Source: Flagellimonas meishanensis (GTDB lineage Bacteria; Bacteroidota; Bacteroidia; Flavobacteriales; Flavobacteriaceae). Taken from it: a DNA stretch of 64,000 nucleotides. The notes below the pieces were generated by a model that saw only the letters and a list, made by a program, of their open reading frames with translations, did not search any database and was not told the DNA's origin. Within the stretch, counting starts at the first letter, position 1. The number at the start of each line of letters is the position of its first letter. Location of the stretch: positions 310,001-374,000 of the forward strand of contig NZ_JAINVW010000001.1 in assembly GCF_019880545.1 (NCBI RefSeq). The letters are read 5' to 3'. The translations under genes and the position numbers were made by a program. This document shows positions 8,581 to 16,334 of the stretch, in pieces.

Positions 8581-10050
8581 ATGAAAAGATATTTTCCACT
8601 ATTTATCGTATTGTTCTGCACAGCAGTTACCTATGCGCAGATTGACAGGACCAAACAACCCAAACCAGGGCCTGCCCCAGAAATAAACCTAAAAGAACCA
8701 TTACGCTTTGAGCTGATGAACGGGTTGAAGGTCATGGTTGTTGAAAACAGGAAACTCCCGCGGGCAAGTATGCAGTTGACCATAGACAATCCCCCTATTT
8801 TTGAGGGAGAAAAGGCGGGTGTCGGTACTTTGACCTCGAGTTTGCTGGGCAAGGGATCCACATCCATCCCCAAAGACGATTTTTATGAAGAAGTTGATTT
8901 TTTGGGCGCTTCAATCGACATCAATGCGCAGAGTGCCTCCGCAAGTTGTCTTGCCAAATACTTTCCAAGAATCTTGGAACTGATGGCCGATGCAGCCCTA
9001 AACCCCAACTTCACCCAGGAAGAATTTGAAAAGGAGAAAGACATCCTCCTTACAAGTATAAAAGCCGAGGAAAAGGATGTTTCCGCCATTGCGAATAGGG
9101 TGGAACTGGCACTGGCCTATGGTAAAAACCACCCCTATGGCCAAATCACTTCGGAGGAAACCGTGAACAACGTGACCCTTTCGGATGTGGAGCAGCATTA
9201 CCGAAACTATTTTGTTCCCGCCAATGCCTATTTGGTGGTTATTGGTGATGTAGACTTTGAAAACGTTAAAGAATTGGTCACCCAATTTTTCACCCCTTGG
9301 TCCAAAGCAGTGCCCCCATCCTTTACCTATGCTAAGCCCAGCGATGCGCAGTATACGCAGATCAACTTTGTTGATGTTCCCAATGCGGTCCAATCCGAGG
9401 TGACCGTACAGAACATCACCGAGCTCAAAATGAAAGATGAGGACTACTTGGATGCCCTGTTGGCCAACAGGATTTTGGGTGGAGGCTCGCAGGCACGTTT
9501 ATTTGTCAATCTAAGGGAAGACAAGGGGTATACCTATGGTGCCTACTCCTCGATAAGGGACAACAAATATAGTCCCATGCGTTTCAGTGCCTTTGCCCAA
9601 GTGCGCAATGCCGTAACGGACAGCTCCGTGGTGCAAATTTTGGGTGAATTGGATAGAATTACCAAAGAGCCTGTTTCCGACGAGGAGCTGGCGAATGCAA
9701 AGGCCAAATACGCAGGCAGCTTTGTCATGGCCTTGGAAAAACCCGAAACGGTGGCCAACTATGCCTTAAATATTGAAACCGAAGATTTACCGGACGACTT
9801 TTACAAAACATATCTGGAACGTATTGATGCTGTTACCAAAGAGGATGTTCAAAAAGCGGCCCAAAAATACTTCTCCACCTCCAATGCCCGAATTGTGGTG
9901 ACCGGCAAGGGACAGGATGTACTGGAGAACCTCGAAAAAGTAAGCTTCAATGGCAAAGAAGTCCCAGTGCTGTATTATGACCATTATGCCAACAAAACAG
10001 AAAAACCGGGTGAGGTTTCCCTACCGGAAGGAAAAATTCTAAAGGATTAA
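8581..10050 (+). CDS. M16-family peptidase partner subunit
   Basis: A 489-residue M16-like protein lacking an HxxEH motif but keeping the family's substrate-binding Arg/Tyr segment NLREDKGYTYGAYSS near residue 313. That is the expected division of labour in two-subunit M16 proteases: the upstream protein holds zinc, this one helps clamp the substrate. The ATG at 8581 is preferred over one at 8545 inside the previous gene because it starts MKRYFPLFIVLFCTAVTYAQ, a clear signal peptide. It lies immediately after the first subunit's stop and is followed by a terminator at about 10108. Confidence 0.92.
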   Translation: MKRYFPLFIVLFCTAVTYAQIDRTKQPKPGPAPEINLKEPLRFELMNGLKVMVVENRKLPRASMQLTIDNPPIFEGEKAGVGTLTSSLLGKGSTSIPKDDFYEEVDFLGASIDINAQSASASCLAKYFPRILELMADAALNPNFTQEEFEKEKDILLTSIKAEEKDVSAIANRVELALAYGKNHPYGQITSEETVNNVTLSDVEQHYRNYFVPANAYLVVIGDVDFENVKELVTQFFTPWSKAVPPSFTYAKPSDAQYTQINFVDVPNAVQSEVTVQNITELKMKDEDYLDALLANRILGGGSQARLFVNLREDKGYTYGAYSSIRDNKYSPMRFSAFAQVRNAVTDSSVVQILGELDRITKEPVSDEELANAKAKYAGSFVMALEKPETVANYALNIETEDLPDDFYKTYLERIDAVTKEDVQKAAQKYFSTSNARIVVTGKGQDVLENLEKVSFNGKEVPVLYYDHYANKTEKPGEVSLPEGKILKD

Positions 10051-10107
10051 CCCATTCAATTGGAGGATGACCACCGATAATTTTATACTGGATTCTTATT
10101 TTAAAAT

Positions 10108-10132
10108 GGGCGATCACAGATTGCCCTTTTTT
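10108..10132 (+). terminator. terminator after the M16 operon
   Basis: Stem GGGCGAT/ATTGCCC (10108-10114 with 10120-10126; one G-T pair) with loop CACAG and T6 run. Confidence 0.8.
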
Positions 10133-10189
10133 GATGAATCCCATTCTTGGTTGATCTACTATCCTTAAATTTGTAATCAAATCCACAGC

Positions 10190-10615
10190 ATGAAACAGTT
10201 TTTCTCCATAGCGCTTTTAGTCTTTTCTTTTGTAGTTATTTCCTGCGACCAGAAAAAAAAGGAAAACGTAGTCCCTTCCCAAATGGATCAGGTAATGGCC
10301 ATACATGATGAAGTGATGCCCAAAATGGGAAAATTGGGAAAATTGGTGGGTGAACTCAAAAGCAAAGTCGATACCACGGCAACGGGCAAACAATATGAGG
10401 GTGCCATGAAAGATCTACAGGAAGCCCATATTGCCATGATGGACTGGATGAAAGGCTTTGGAGACCGATTTAATTCTGATGAAATATTGAACGGCAAAGA
10501 ACTTACCGAAGAAAAACAACAATGGCTGGATGAGGAGGAAGAGAAGGTAAAAGCGCTCAAAGCGCAAATCAATTCAAGTATTGCCAAGGCAGAGGAGTTG
10601 TTGTCCCAGGAATGA
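10190..10615 (+). CDS. small helical lipoprotein of unknown function
   Basis: A 141-residue protein beginning MKQFFSIALLVFSFVVISCDQKKK, with lipobox Cys at residue 19. The rest is Lys/Glu-rich and predicted almost entirely helical (two or three amphipathic helices, including ELTEEKQQWLDEEEEKVKALK), so a coiled coil or helical bundle in the periplasm. Flavobacterial relatives are often labelled viral A-type inclusion protein, a name that reflects coiled-coil similarity and not function. Probably monocistronic: terminator upstream, convergent gldD three bases downstream. Confidence 0.75.
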   Translation: MKQFFSIALLVFSFVVISCDQKKKENVVPSQMDQVMAIHDEVMPKMGKLGKLVGELKSKVDTTATGKQYEGAMKDLQEAHIAMMDWMKGFGDRFNSDEILNGKELTEEKQQWLDEEEEKVKALKAQINSSIAKAEELLSQE

Positions 10616-10618
10616 TTT

Positions 10619-11170
10619 TCACTTCCAACGCAGGGATTCCATAATCCTTCTGATATCATTTTGCAGGTATGCGGCTGCCGGAAAAATGGAATCATAATTG
10701 GGCTTGGCATAAAAATAAAGTGATCCTGTCACAAAGTGATTGGTGCTGTCCGTTACATAAAATTGGGATTGCGAAGCTGCATTTCCACTTACCTCATAAA
10801 ACATCCCATATACCTTTTCATCTTGGTTTATGTACTCCTTCGGGGCGATATTATCCGCTTTAACCACATGCTCATAAGTTAGTTTTTGTGCATCGACCAA
10901 GAGTTCCCTAATGTTGCCTTCCACCTTCTTATAGGTTATAAAGATGGATCCCTTCATCATTGGATAATCCAGGACCAAAGAGCAATCCTTGCTTTCCTTT
11001 ACCACGGATAGTTCGTTTTGATCAAAAAAATAGTCACAGCCAAAATCTTTTGTTTGGTAAGTCCCTTGGGGATAATCCAGACGTAACATAGCCTTGGGTT
11101 TGGGCAGCACATCATCCTTACAACCCAACATAAGCAGGGCGAGCACATAGATCAAAAGACTATACTTCAT
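10619..11170 (-). CDS. gldD: gliding motility lipoprotein GldD
   Basis: A 183-residue lipoprotein (MKYSLLIYVLALLMLGCKDD, lipobox Cys17) matching GldD by length, lipobox and body (LRLDYPQGTYQTKDFGCDYFF; the end IRRIMESLRWK). In Flavobacterium johnsoniae GldD is needed for gliding and is linked to type IX secretion; its biochemical role is not settled. Its start overlaps the 3' end of gldE by 11 bases, indicating translational coupling. Last gene of the ssb-gldE-gldD unit. Confidence 0.93.
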   Translation of the reverse strand: MKYSLLIYVLALLMLGCKDDVLPKPKAMLRLDYPQGTYQTKDFGCDYFFDQNELSVVKESKDCSLVLDYPMMKGSIFITYKKVEGNIRELLVDAQKLTYEHVVKADNIAPKEYINQDEKVYGMFYEVSGNAASQSQFYVTDSTNHFVTGSLYFYAKPNYDSIFPAAAYLQNDIRRIMESLRWK

Positions 11171-12470
11171 TGGGCAATATCACTTTTATACGTTTCAATC
11201 TTTTCTTGTCCGAGCTTTCCACCACAAATTGAAAATCCTTAAACATTATCTTTTCGCCATTTTTGGGAAAACTTCCAGAAATCTCCAATACAAAGCCGGC
11301 AATGGTTTCGGATTCGCCCTTTTGTTCTTCAAACAGCGTTTCATCCACAATTTTTACCACCCGGTAAAAGTCCTTCAAGGTGGTCTTACCGTCAAAAACG
11401 TAGGTATGGTCATCCAATTTGGAAAAAATCAGGTCCTCATCATCAAACTCGTCGCTGATATCGCCAACGATCTCCTCGATAATATCCTCTAAAGTGACTA
11501 TGCCCGAGGTTCCACCGTATTCATCGACCACAACGGCCAAATGGTTTTTCTTCTCCTGAAATTCCAAAAGCAAATCATCCAATTTTTTATTCTCGGGGAC
11601 AAAGTAAGGTTCACGGATAAGCGACATCCAGTTGAAGCTTTTTCTGTCCAAAAAGGGAAGAAGGTCTTTGACATACAGCACACCGAGCACGTTGTCCATA
11701 TGTTCAGAAAAAACGGGGATCCTTGAATATCCGTTCTTCTTTATTTCTTGGATCACCTCGGGAAACTTCATTTTTTCGTTAAGGGCAAATATGTCTATTC
11801 TGGGACGCATTACCTGTTTGGTGTCCGTATTTCCAAATGTCACGATTCCCTCCAGAATTTTTTGTTCTTCCTTGGTGGTATCCCCCTCTGATGCCAACTC
11901 CAGGGCCTGCGACAAATGATTGACACTCAGGCTGGATTTTTGTTTTCCCAGTTTTTCTTCCATAAAAATGGTGGCGGACCGCATGGGACCGCTCAAGGGA
12001 GTCAACAGGGTGTTCAAGAATTTAAGTGGCAACGCCATTAGGTGCGAAAACTGAAGACGGTTTCTATTGGCATATATCTTGGGAAGTATTTCCCCGAACA
12101 TCAAGATCAAAAAAGTGGCTACGATCACTTCCAACAAAAACCGAAGCGTCTCGTCAAGCCCAGAAAAAATGGTATCGCCAATGGAACTGAAAAGCAGTAC
12201 AATACCTATGTTTATGGCATTGTTGGTAATGAGGATAGTGGCCAAAAGCTTTTTTGGACGCTCCAAAAGCCGTATCACAATCCTGCCCTTGGCAGAATCC
12301 TGCTCACCCATCTCGTTCAAATCCGTTTGCGACAGTCCAAACAAGGCCACTTCGGCAGCGGAAATCATTGCCGATCCCCCCAAAAGAAGTATGAGCACAA
12401 TAATCTTTATATAGAAAAGACCGCCGTACGCGGATAAGAAAAACGCCAAACTATGGGGTTCGGGATCCAA
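11160..12470 (-). CDS. gldE: gliding motility-associated membrane protein GldE (CBS/CorC-type)
   Basis: A 436-residue protein: an N-terminal DUF21-like (CNNM) membrane region with segments at about residues 15-40, 75-95, 98-120 and 125-150, a tandem CBS pair at about 205-335 (RIDIFALNEK, SRIPVFSEHMDNVLGVLYVKDL, VVDEYGGTSGIVTLEDIIEEIVGDI), and a C-terminal CorC/HlyC transporter-associated domain. This is the GldE architecture; family members are related to Mg/Co export proteins. Overlaps gldD by 11 bases, and follows ssb by 24 bases. Confidence 0.93.
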   Translation of the reverse strand: MDPEPHSLAFFLSAYGGLFYIKIIVLILLLGGSAMISAAEVALFGLSQTDLNEMGEQDSAKGRIVIRLLERPKKLLATILITNNAINIGIVLLFSSIGDTIFSGLDETLRFLLEVIVATFLILMFGEILPKIYANRNRLQFSHLMALPLKFLNTLLTPLSGPMRSATIFMEEKLGKQKSSLSVNHLSQALELASEGDTTKEEQKILEGIVTFGNTDTKQVMRPRIDIFALNEKMKFPEVIQEIKKNGYSRIPVFSEHMDNVLGVLYVKDLLPFLDRKSFNWMSLIREPYFVPENKKLDDLLLEFQEKKNHLAVVVDEYGGTSGIVTLEDIIEEIVGDISDEFDDEDLIFSKLDDHTYVFDGKTTLKDFYRVVKIVDETLFEEQKGESETIAGFVLEISGSFPKNGEKIMFKDFQFVVESSDKKRLKRIKVILPNEV

Positions 12471-12494
12471 AGTATATTGTTTTAAACTTATATA

Positions 12495-12950
12495 TTAAAA
12501 TGGAAGGTCATCATCTTCCTCAGTTTCATCGAGCATTGGGGCTTCAACTGATTTTGCCGGCTCATTGTGGGGTAAGGTACTGGGCGCTTGCTGCGCATTC
12601 GCCATACTCTCTTTTTTGGTGGAAAGGAATGTGAAATCCTGCACGTGCACCTCCGTGGTATAGCGCATATTGCCATCTTCACCCTGCCACTGCCTGTTTT
12701 TCAAGCGTCCTTCCACATATACCTTATCTCCCTTGCTCAGGTACTTCTCGCAAATTTCTGCAGCCTTGTTCCTTACAACAACATTGTGCCATTCGGTATT
12801 GGTGACCTTTTCCCCTGTTTGCCTGTTGGTATAAGTTTCGTTGGTTGCCAAAGGAAACCTTGCGATGCAATTTCCACCCTCAAAATAGTGTATTTTGACT
12901 TCGTCTCCCAAATGCCCGATCAGCATTACTTTGTTCAATGTTCCGCTCAT
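12495..12950 (-). CDS. ssb: single-stranded DNA-binding protein
   Basis: A 151-residue SSB. N-terminal OB-fold (MSGTLNKVMLIGHLGDEVKI, TEWHNVVVRNKAAEICEKYLSKGDKVYVEGRL), a Gln/Ala/Pro linker, and an acidic tip ending EEDDDLPF, the classical C-terminal peptide that recruits repair and replication partners. It has its own -7 element in the 23-base gap after mutY and leads the ssb-gldE-gldD run, an order I recall from F. johnsoniae. Confidence 0.97.
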   Translation of the reverse strand: MSGTLNKVMLIGHLGDEVKIHYFEGGNCIARFPLATNETYTNRQTGEKVTNTEWHNVVVRNKAAEICEKYLSKGDKVYVEGRLKNRQWQGEDGNMRYTTEVHVQDFTFLSTKKESMANAQQAPSTLPHNEPAKSVEAPMLDETEEDDDLPF

Positions 12951-12965
12951 AATAATTTAATTAGT

Positions 12966-12973
12966 CAAAAGTA
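12966..12973 (-). promoter_or_regulatory. -7 element of ssb-gldE-gldD
   Basis: Minus-strand TACTTTTG, abutting the mutY stop codon. Predicts a leader of only about 12 bases before ssb and allows gld gene expression independent of mutY. Confidence 0.6.
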
Positions 12974-14011
12974 CTAAATTTTAAATCTTTGGATGAAGTC
13001 CGCAATCAAAACGGGCACCGGAAAAATGTCAATTTTGTTCCAGGCCGTTGCGTTATCCAATTTCCCGTTTGTCCTCAAAATCCAAAAACTGGTGTAAAGG
13101 TGTTGGTGCGATAGTTTGTGGACAATCGGCTCCTCATTGTAAAGGTAGGCGGTATACCATGATGGCAATTTGTCCGAATTGTTGGTGGCATCCTGAATTT
13201 CAGCCAACTCGATTTTGCCCTCCGATTCCAACAAGGGGAATTGGTACAGGTTTTGCCAAATTCCATTCCCGGTGCGCTGTTCCAACAGGGTGTTGTCCCT
13301 TTCATCCAAATAGACCAAATAGTTAAAATAACGTATCCTTATCTTGGTCTTCCCTTGTTTGATGGGCAAAAGATTCACCTTATCATCTTTAAGGGCCTTG
13401 CAACCATTGGCAAGCGGACAGTTGGCGCAATCGGGGCTTTTGGGCGTACATTGCACCGCGCCAAACTCCATGATGCCCTGGTTGTAGTCGGCAATATCTT
13501 CCAAGGCCATCACCTCCCTTGCCAGTTCCTTGAAATAGTCCATTCCCTTGCCACTGTTGATGGGCATCTCCACCCCAAAATATCGGGACAGCACACGGTA
13601 TACGTTACCATCCACCACAGGCTCCGGAACACCAAAACAAATGGAGGCAATAGCGCTTGCCGTATAATCGCCCACTCCCTTAAGCCGTTTAAGCGCTTTG
13701 TAGGTTTTTGGAAATTGGCCGTTATAATCATGTGCCACCATTTTGGCAGTGGCATGTAGATTTCTTGCCCTGGAATAGTAACCCAGTCCCTGCCAAAGTT
13801 TTAATACCTGCTGTTCGGGAGCTTTGGCCAAGCTCTGCACCGTAGGGAAAGCATCAATGAACTTGTGGTAGTAGGGCAAGCCCTGGGCCACCCTTGTTTG
13901 TTGCAGCAGTATTTCAGACAACCAGATTTTATAGGGATCTTTGGTGCCCCTCCATGGGAGTTCCCGTTTGTTCTCTTGGTACCATTTCAAAATTTCCTGG
14001 GAAAAAAGCAT
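12974..14011 (-). CDS. mutY: A/G-specific adenine glycosylase
   Basis: A 345-residue MutY, which removes adenine mispaired with 8-oxoguanine. Visible are the catalytic Glu33 in LSEILLQQTRV, the helix-hairpin-helix LKGVGDYTASAI, the catalytic Asp in PEPVVDGNVYRVLSRYFG, the 4Fe-4S cluster pattern C-x6-C-x2-C-x5-C (CTPKSPDCANCPLANGC) and a C-terminal NUDIX-like domain that recognises 8-oxoG. Full length. Divergent from hup, with separate -7 elements for each gene in the shared gap. Confidence 0.97.
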   Translation of the reverse strand: MLFSQEILKWYQENKRELPWRGTKDPYKIWLSEILLQQTRVAQGLPYYHKFIDAFPTVQSLAKAPEQQVLKLWQGLGYYSRARNLHATAKMVAHDYNGQFPKTYKALKRLKGVGDYTASAIASICFGVPEPVVDGNVYRVLSRYFGVEMPINSGKGMDYFKELAREVMALEDIADYNQGIMEFGAVQCTPKSPDCANCPLANGCKALKDDKVNLLPIKQGKTKIRIRYFNYLVYLDERDNTLLEQRTGNGIWQNLYQFPLLESEGKIELAEIQDATNNSDKLPSWYTAYLYNEEPIVHKLSHQHLYTSFWILRTNGKLDNATAWNKIDIFPVPVLIADFIQRFKI

Positions 14012-14030
14012 AGTGGGGAATACTATCCAT

Positions 14031-14038
14031 CAAATGTA
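14031..14038 (-). promoter_or_regulatory. -7 element of mutY
   Basis: Minus-strand TACATTTG, exact TAnnTTTG match, predicting a leader of about 16 bases. Confidence 0.55.
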
Positions 14039-14092
14039 ATAGTTTATATACTTAAAATTAAAGGCTTTAAATGAAAGATTAATTTTAATGTT

Positions 14093-14100
14093 TATATTTG
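14093..14100 (+). promoter_or_regulatory. -7 element of hup
   Basis: TATATTTG in an AT-rich stretch, predicting a leader of about 29 bases before the HU gene. Confidence 0.65.
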
Positions 14101-14133
14101 CAACCCTAAAAAAACAGAAAACAATTAGACGAA

Positions 14134-14424
14134 ATGACGAAAGCAGATATCGTAACCAGAATCTCGGAGAAACTGGGAATTGAGAAAGGAGACGTACAAG
14201 CAACGATAGAATCTTTTATGGATGAGGTGAAATCATCCTTGGAAAGTGGAGACAATGTGTACCTAAGAGGTTTTGGAAGCTTTATCATTAAGACGAGGGC
14301 CGAAAAAACGGGAAGAAACATATCTAAGAATACCACCATAAAAATTCCTGCGCACAACATTCCCGCCTTTAAGCCAGCCAAGGTTTTTGTTGAAGGCGTA
14401 AAGAGCAACGTTCAAGTAAAGTAA
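14134..14424 (+). CDS. hup: HU-family nucleoid DNA-binding protein
   Basis: A 96-residue HU/IHF-type protein: helical dimerisation half (MTKADIVTRISEKLGIEKGDVQATIESF) and beta-arm half with GDNVYLRGFGSFIIKTRAEKTGRN and the arm-tip NIPAFKPAKVF containing the conserved Pro that kinks DNA. Small basic dimer that bends DNA. The stop is 26 bases before a very small downstream gene on the same transcript. Confidence 0.96.
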   Translation: MTKADIVTRISEKLGIEKGDVQATIESFMDEVKSSLESGDNVYLRGFGSFIIKTRAEKTGRNISKNTTIKIPAHNIPAFKPAKVFVEGVKSNVQVK

Positions 14425-14438
14425 TAATATAATACTAA

Positions 14439-14444
14439 AGGAAG
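14439..14444 (+). promoter_or_regulatory. Shine-Dalgarno-like site before the 29-codon gene
   Basis: AGGAAG, six bases before the ATG at 14451. Such sites are rare in Bacteroidetes, whose ribosomes generally do not use anti-SD pairing, so its presence at a probable ribosomal-protein gene stands out. Confidence 0.5.
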
Positions 14445-14450
14445 AGCCAT

Positions 14451-14540
14451 ATGCCAAGTGGTAAAAAAAGAAAAAGACATAAGGTAGCTACCCACAAGCG
14501 TAAAAAACGCAGAAGAGCTAACCGACACAAGAAGAAGTAG
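14451..14540 (+). CDS. 29-residue highly basic protein (AURKAIP1/COX24-like, probable small ribosomal subunit protein)
   Basis: ATG to TAG, 29 codons: MPSGKKRKRHKVATHKRKKR then RRANRHKKK. More than half of the residues are Lys, Arg or His. I recognise it as the tiny Bacteroidetes family assigned to the AURKAIP1/COX24 C-terminal domain, related to mitochondrial mS38 and bacterial bS22-type proteins; a ribosome-associated role is therefore inferred by homology. It lies between hup and the RNase E/G gene, with an SD-like site just upstream and a terminator whose stem begins within the last codons. Too small for most gene finders, but the sequence match is nearly full length. Confidence 0.82.
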   Translation: MPSGKKRKRHKVATHKRKKRRRANRHKKK

Positions 14541-14558
14541 TTGTTGCAACTACTTTTT
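14536..14558 (+). terminator. terminator overlapping the stop of the 29-codon gene
   Basis: Eight-bp perfect stem AGTAGTTG/CAACTACT (14536-14543 with 14547-14554), loop TTG, then a short T-run. Its left arm includes the TAG stop codon. Confidence 0.75.
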
Positions 14559-14692
14559 CATTTTAAGTGCACACGTTCTTTGACATAGAGATTCGAAAAG
14601 GAATTTCAGTCGGTTTGAAAAAGAGCCGATTTCCACATATTGTTTAATCATTTATCCCAAAAAAACACCGGGATAAGTAAAAATCGATTCAG
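14559..14692 (+). promoter_or_regulatory. structured leader of the RNase E/G gene
   Basis: The 134 bases before the GTG start contain two hairpins: TCGGTT/AGCCGA (14610-14615 with 14624-14629) and TTATCCC/GGGATAA (14652-14658 with 14670-14676). E. coli rne is autoregulated through its 5' leader; a similar arrangement here is only an inference. No exact TAnnTTTG was found. Confidence 0.35.
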
Positions 14693-16240
14693 GTGAACAG
14701 AGAATTAATAGTACGATCTAGTCCCGATGCAGTCGATTTTGCCTTACTAAAGGATGGAAAACTTATTGAACTACACAAAGAAGAGGACAACAACAACTTT
14801 TCTGTAGGCGATATCTTCCTGGCCAAGATTAGAAAACCCGTTACAGGCCTGAATGCGGCCTTTGTCAACGTAGGATATGAAAAAGATGCGTTCCTGCACT
14901 ATCATGACCTTGGCCCACAATTGTCCTCCATGCTAAAATTCATCAAGAATGCAAGAACAGGGAGGCTAAGGGATTTTTCCCTAAAAGATTTTCCATTTGA
15001 AAAAGACATTGACAAGAATGGCAGTATTAACGAAGTTATCAAGGCCAATCAGTCATTATTGGTACAAATTGTAAAAGAACCTATTTCCACCAAAGGACCG
15101 CGAATCAGCTCCGAACTGTCTCTGGCAGGACGCTATTTGGTCATGGTCCCCTTTTCCGACCGCGTTTCGGTTTCCCAAAAAATCGCCACCAAGGAAGAGA
15201 AGAATAGGCTTATACGTCTTGTAAAGAGTATTAAGCCCAAAGGGTTTGGGGTCATAATACGTACCGTTGCAGAAGGCAAGAAAGTTGCAGAACTGGACCG
15301 AGATCTCCAGAATTTGATGTCCAAATGGACAACCATGTGCAAGCGATTGCAAAGGGCCGAGCACCCTTCAAAAGTGCTGGTCGAAGTAAACAGGGCCTCA
15401 TCCTTCCTCAGGGATGTGTTCAACGATTCCTTCACGGGAATCCATGTTGACGATGAGACGCTCCACGACCAAATCAAGGATTATTTGAGCGAAATAGCTC
15501 CGAATAAAGAATCCATCGTAAAGCTTTACGCAGGCTCCGCCCCTATTTTTGAGAAGTTTGGCATTGAACGCCAAATAAAGACTTCTTTCGGGCGTACGGC
15601 TTCCATGAGCCGAGGCGCATATTTGGTCATCGAACATACCGAAGCACTGCACGTAATTGACGTGAACAGCGGCAACAGGTCCAACAAGGCCAAAAACCAA
15701 GAAGATACCGCACTTGAGGTAAACCTATTGGCGGCCACCGAAATTGCCAGGCAATTGCGGTTAAGGGACATGGGAGGAATCATCGTCGTGGACTTTATCG
15801 ACATGACCAAGAACGATCATAGAAAAAAACTCTTTGATCGCCTTCGGGAAGAAATGATGGACGACCGTGCAAAGCACAAGATCTTGCCCCCAAGCAAGTT
15901 TGGCCTGGTGCAGATAACCCGGCAAAGAGTGCGTCCTGAAATGAAGATAAAGACCAGCGAGGAAATCCCCAATGTCACCGGTGCCGAAGTAGAGGCCCCA
16001 ATAACGTTGATAGACAAAATCCAAGTGGATTTGGAAAGAATCCTAAATGGGAAAAGAAGCTACAAGGGAATTGAGTTGAACACACACCCCTTTATTGCAG
16101 CTTATCTCACCAAAGGGTTCCCATCCATACGCTCCAAGTGGTTCAAAACCTTTAAAAAGTGGATAAAGGTGCAGCCAAGGGATGCCTACAAATACCTTGA
16201 ATACAATTTTAAGGATAAGGATGGCAACATAATCAGATAA
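14693..16240 (+). CDS. rng: ribonuclease E/G family endoribonuclease
   Basis: A 515-residue RNase G-type protein starting at GTG. N-terminal S1 domain at about residues 36-120 (GDIFLAKIRKPVTGLNAAFVNVG), RNase-H-like and DNase-I-like core, and the catalytic Asp segments VIDVNSGN (about 322) and GGIIVVDFIDM (about 360). Cleaves single-stranded RNA, in rRNA maturation and mRNA decay. Unlike the E. coli enzymes, the CPxC zinc-link after the core is absent: the corresponding stretch reads EEIPNVTGAEVEAPITL. It has a terminator directly after the stop and a long structured leader. Confidence 0.95.
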   Translation: MNRELIVRSSPDAVDFALLKDGKLIELHKEEDNNNFSVGDIFLAKIRKPVTGLNAAFVNVGYEKDAFLHYHDLGPQLSSMLKFIKNARTGRLRDFSLKDFPFEKDIDKNGSINEVIKANQSLLVQIVKEPISTKGPRISSELSLAGRYLVMVPFSDRVSVSQKIATKEEKNRLIRLVKSIKPKGFGVIIRTVAEGKKVAELDRDLQNLMSKWTTMCKRLQRAEHPSKVLVEVNRASSFLRDVFNDSFTGIHVDDETLHDQIKDYLSEIAPNKESIVKLYAGSAPIFEKFGIERQIKTSFGRTASMSRGAYLVIEHTEALHVIDVNSGNRSNKAKNQEDTALEVNLLAATEIARQLRLRDMGGIIVVDFIDMTKNDHRKKLFDRLREEMMDDRAKHKILPPSKFGLVQITRQRVRPEMKIKTSEEIPNVTGAEVEAPITLIDKIQVDLERILNGKRSYKGIELNTHPFIAAYLTKGFPSIRSKWFKTFKKWIKVQPRDAYKYLEYNFKDKDGNIIR

Positions 16241-16275
16241 AAAAAAGCGACTTCATTTTGAAGTCGCTTTTTTTG
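16240..16275. terminator. terminator after rng
   Basis: Ten-bp stem AGCGACTTCA/TGAAGTCGCT (16246-16255 with 16259-16268), loop TTT, flanked by A-run and T-run. May serve both strands, since the lipoprotein gene ends at 16335 on the other strand. Confidence 0.92.
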
Positions 16276-16334
16276 TTTAATACGTTATCCAATTCAAGAC
16301 AACTCGAATTGCTCGAGAATAGAAAAAGTATTAT

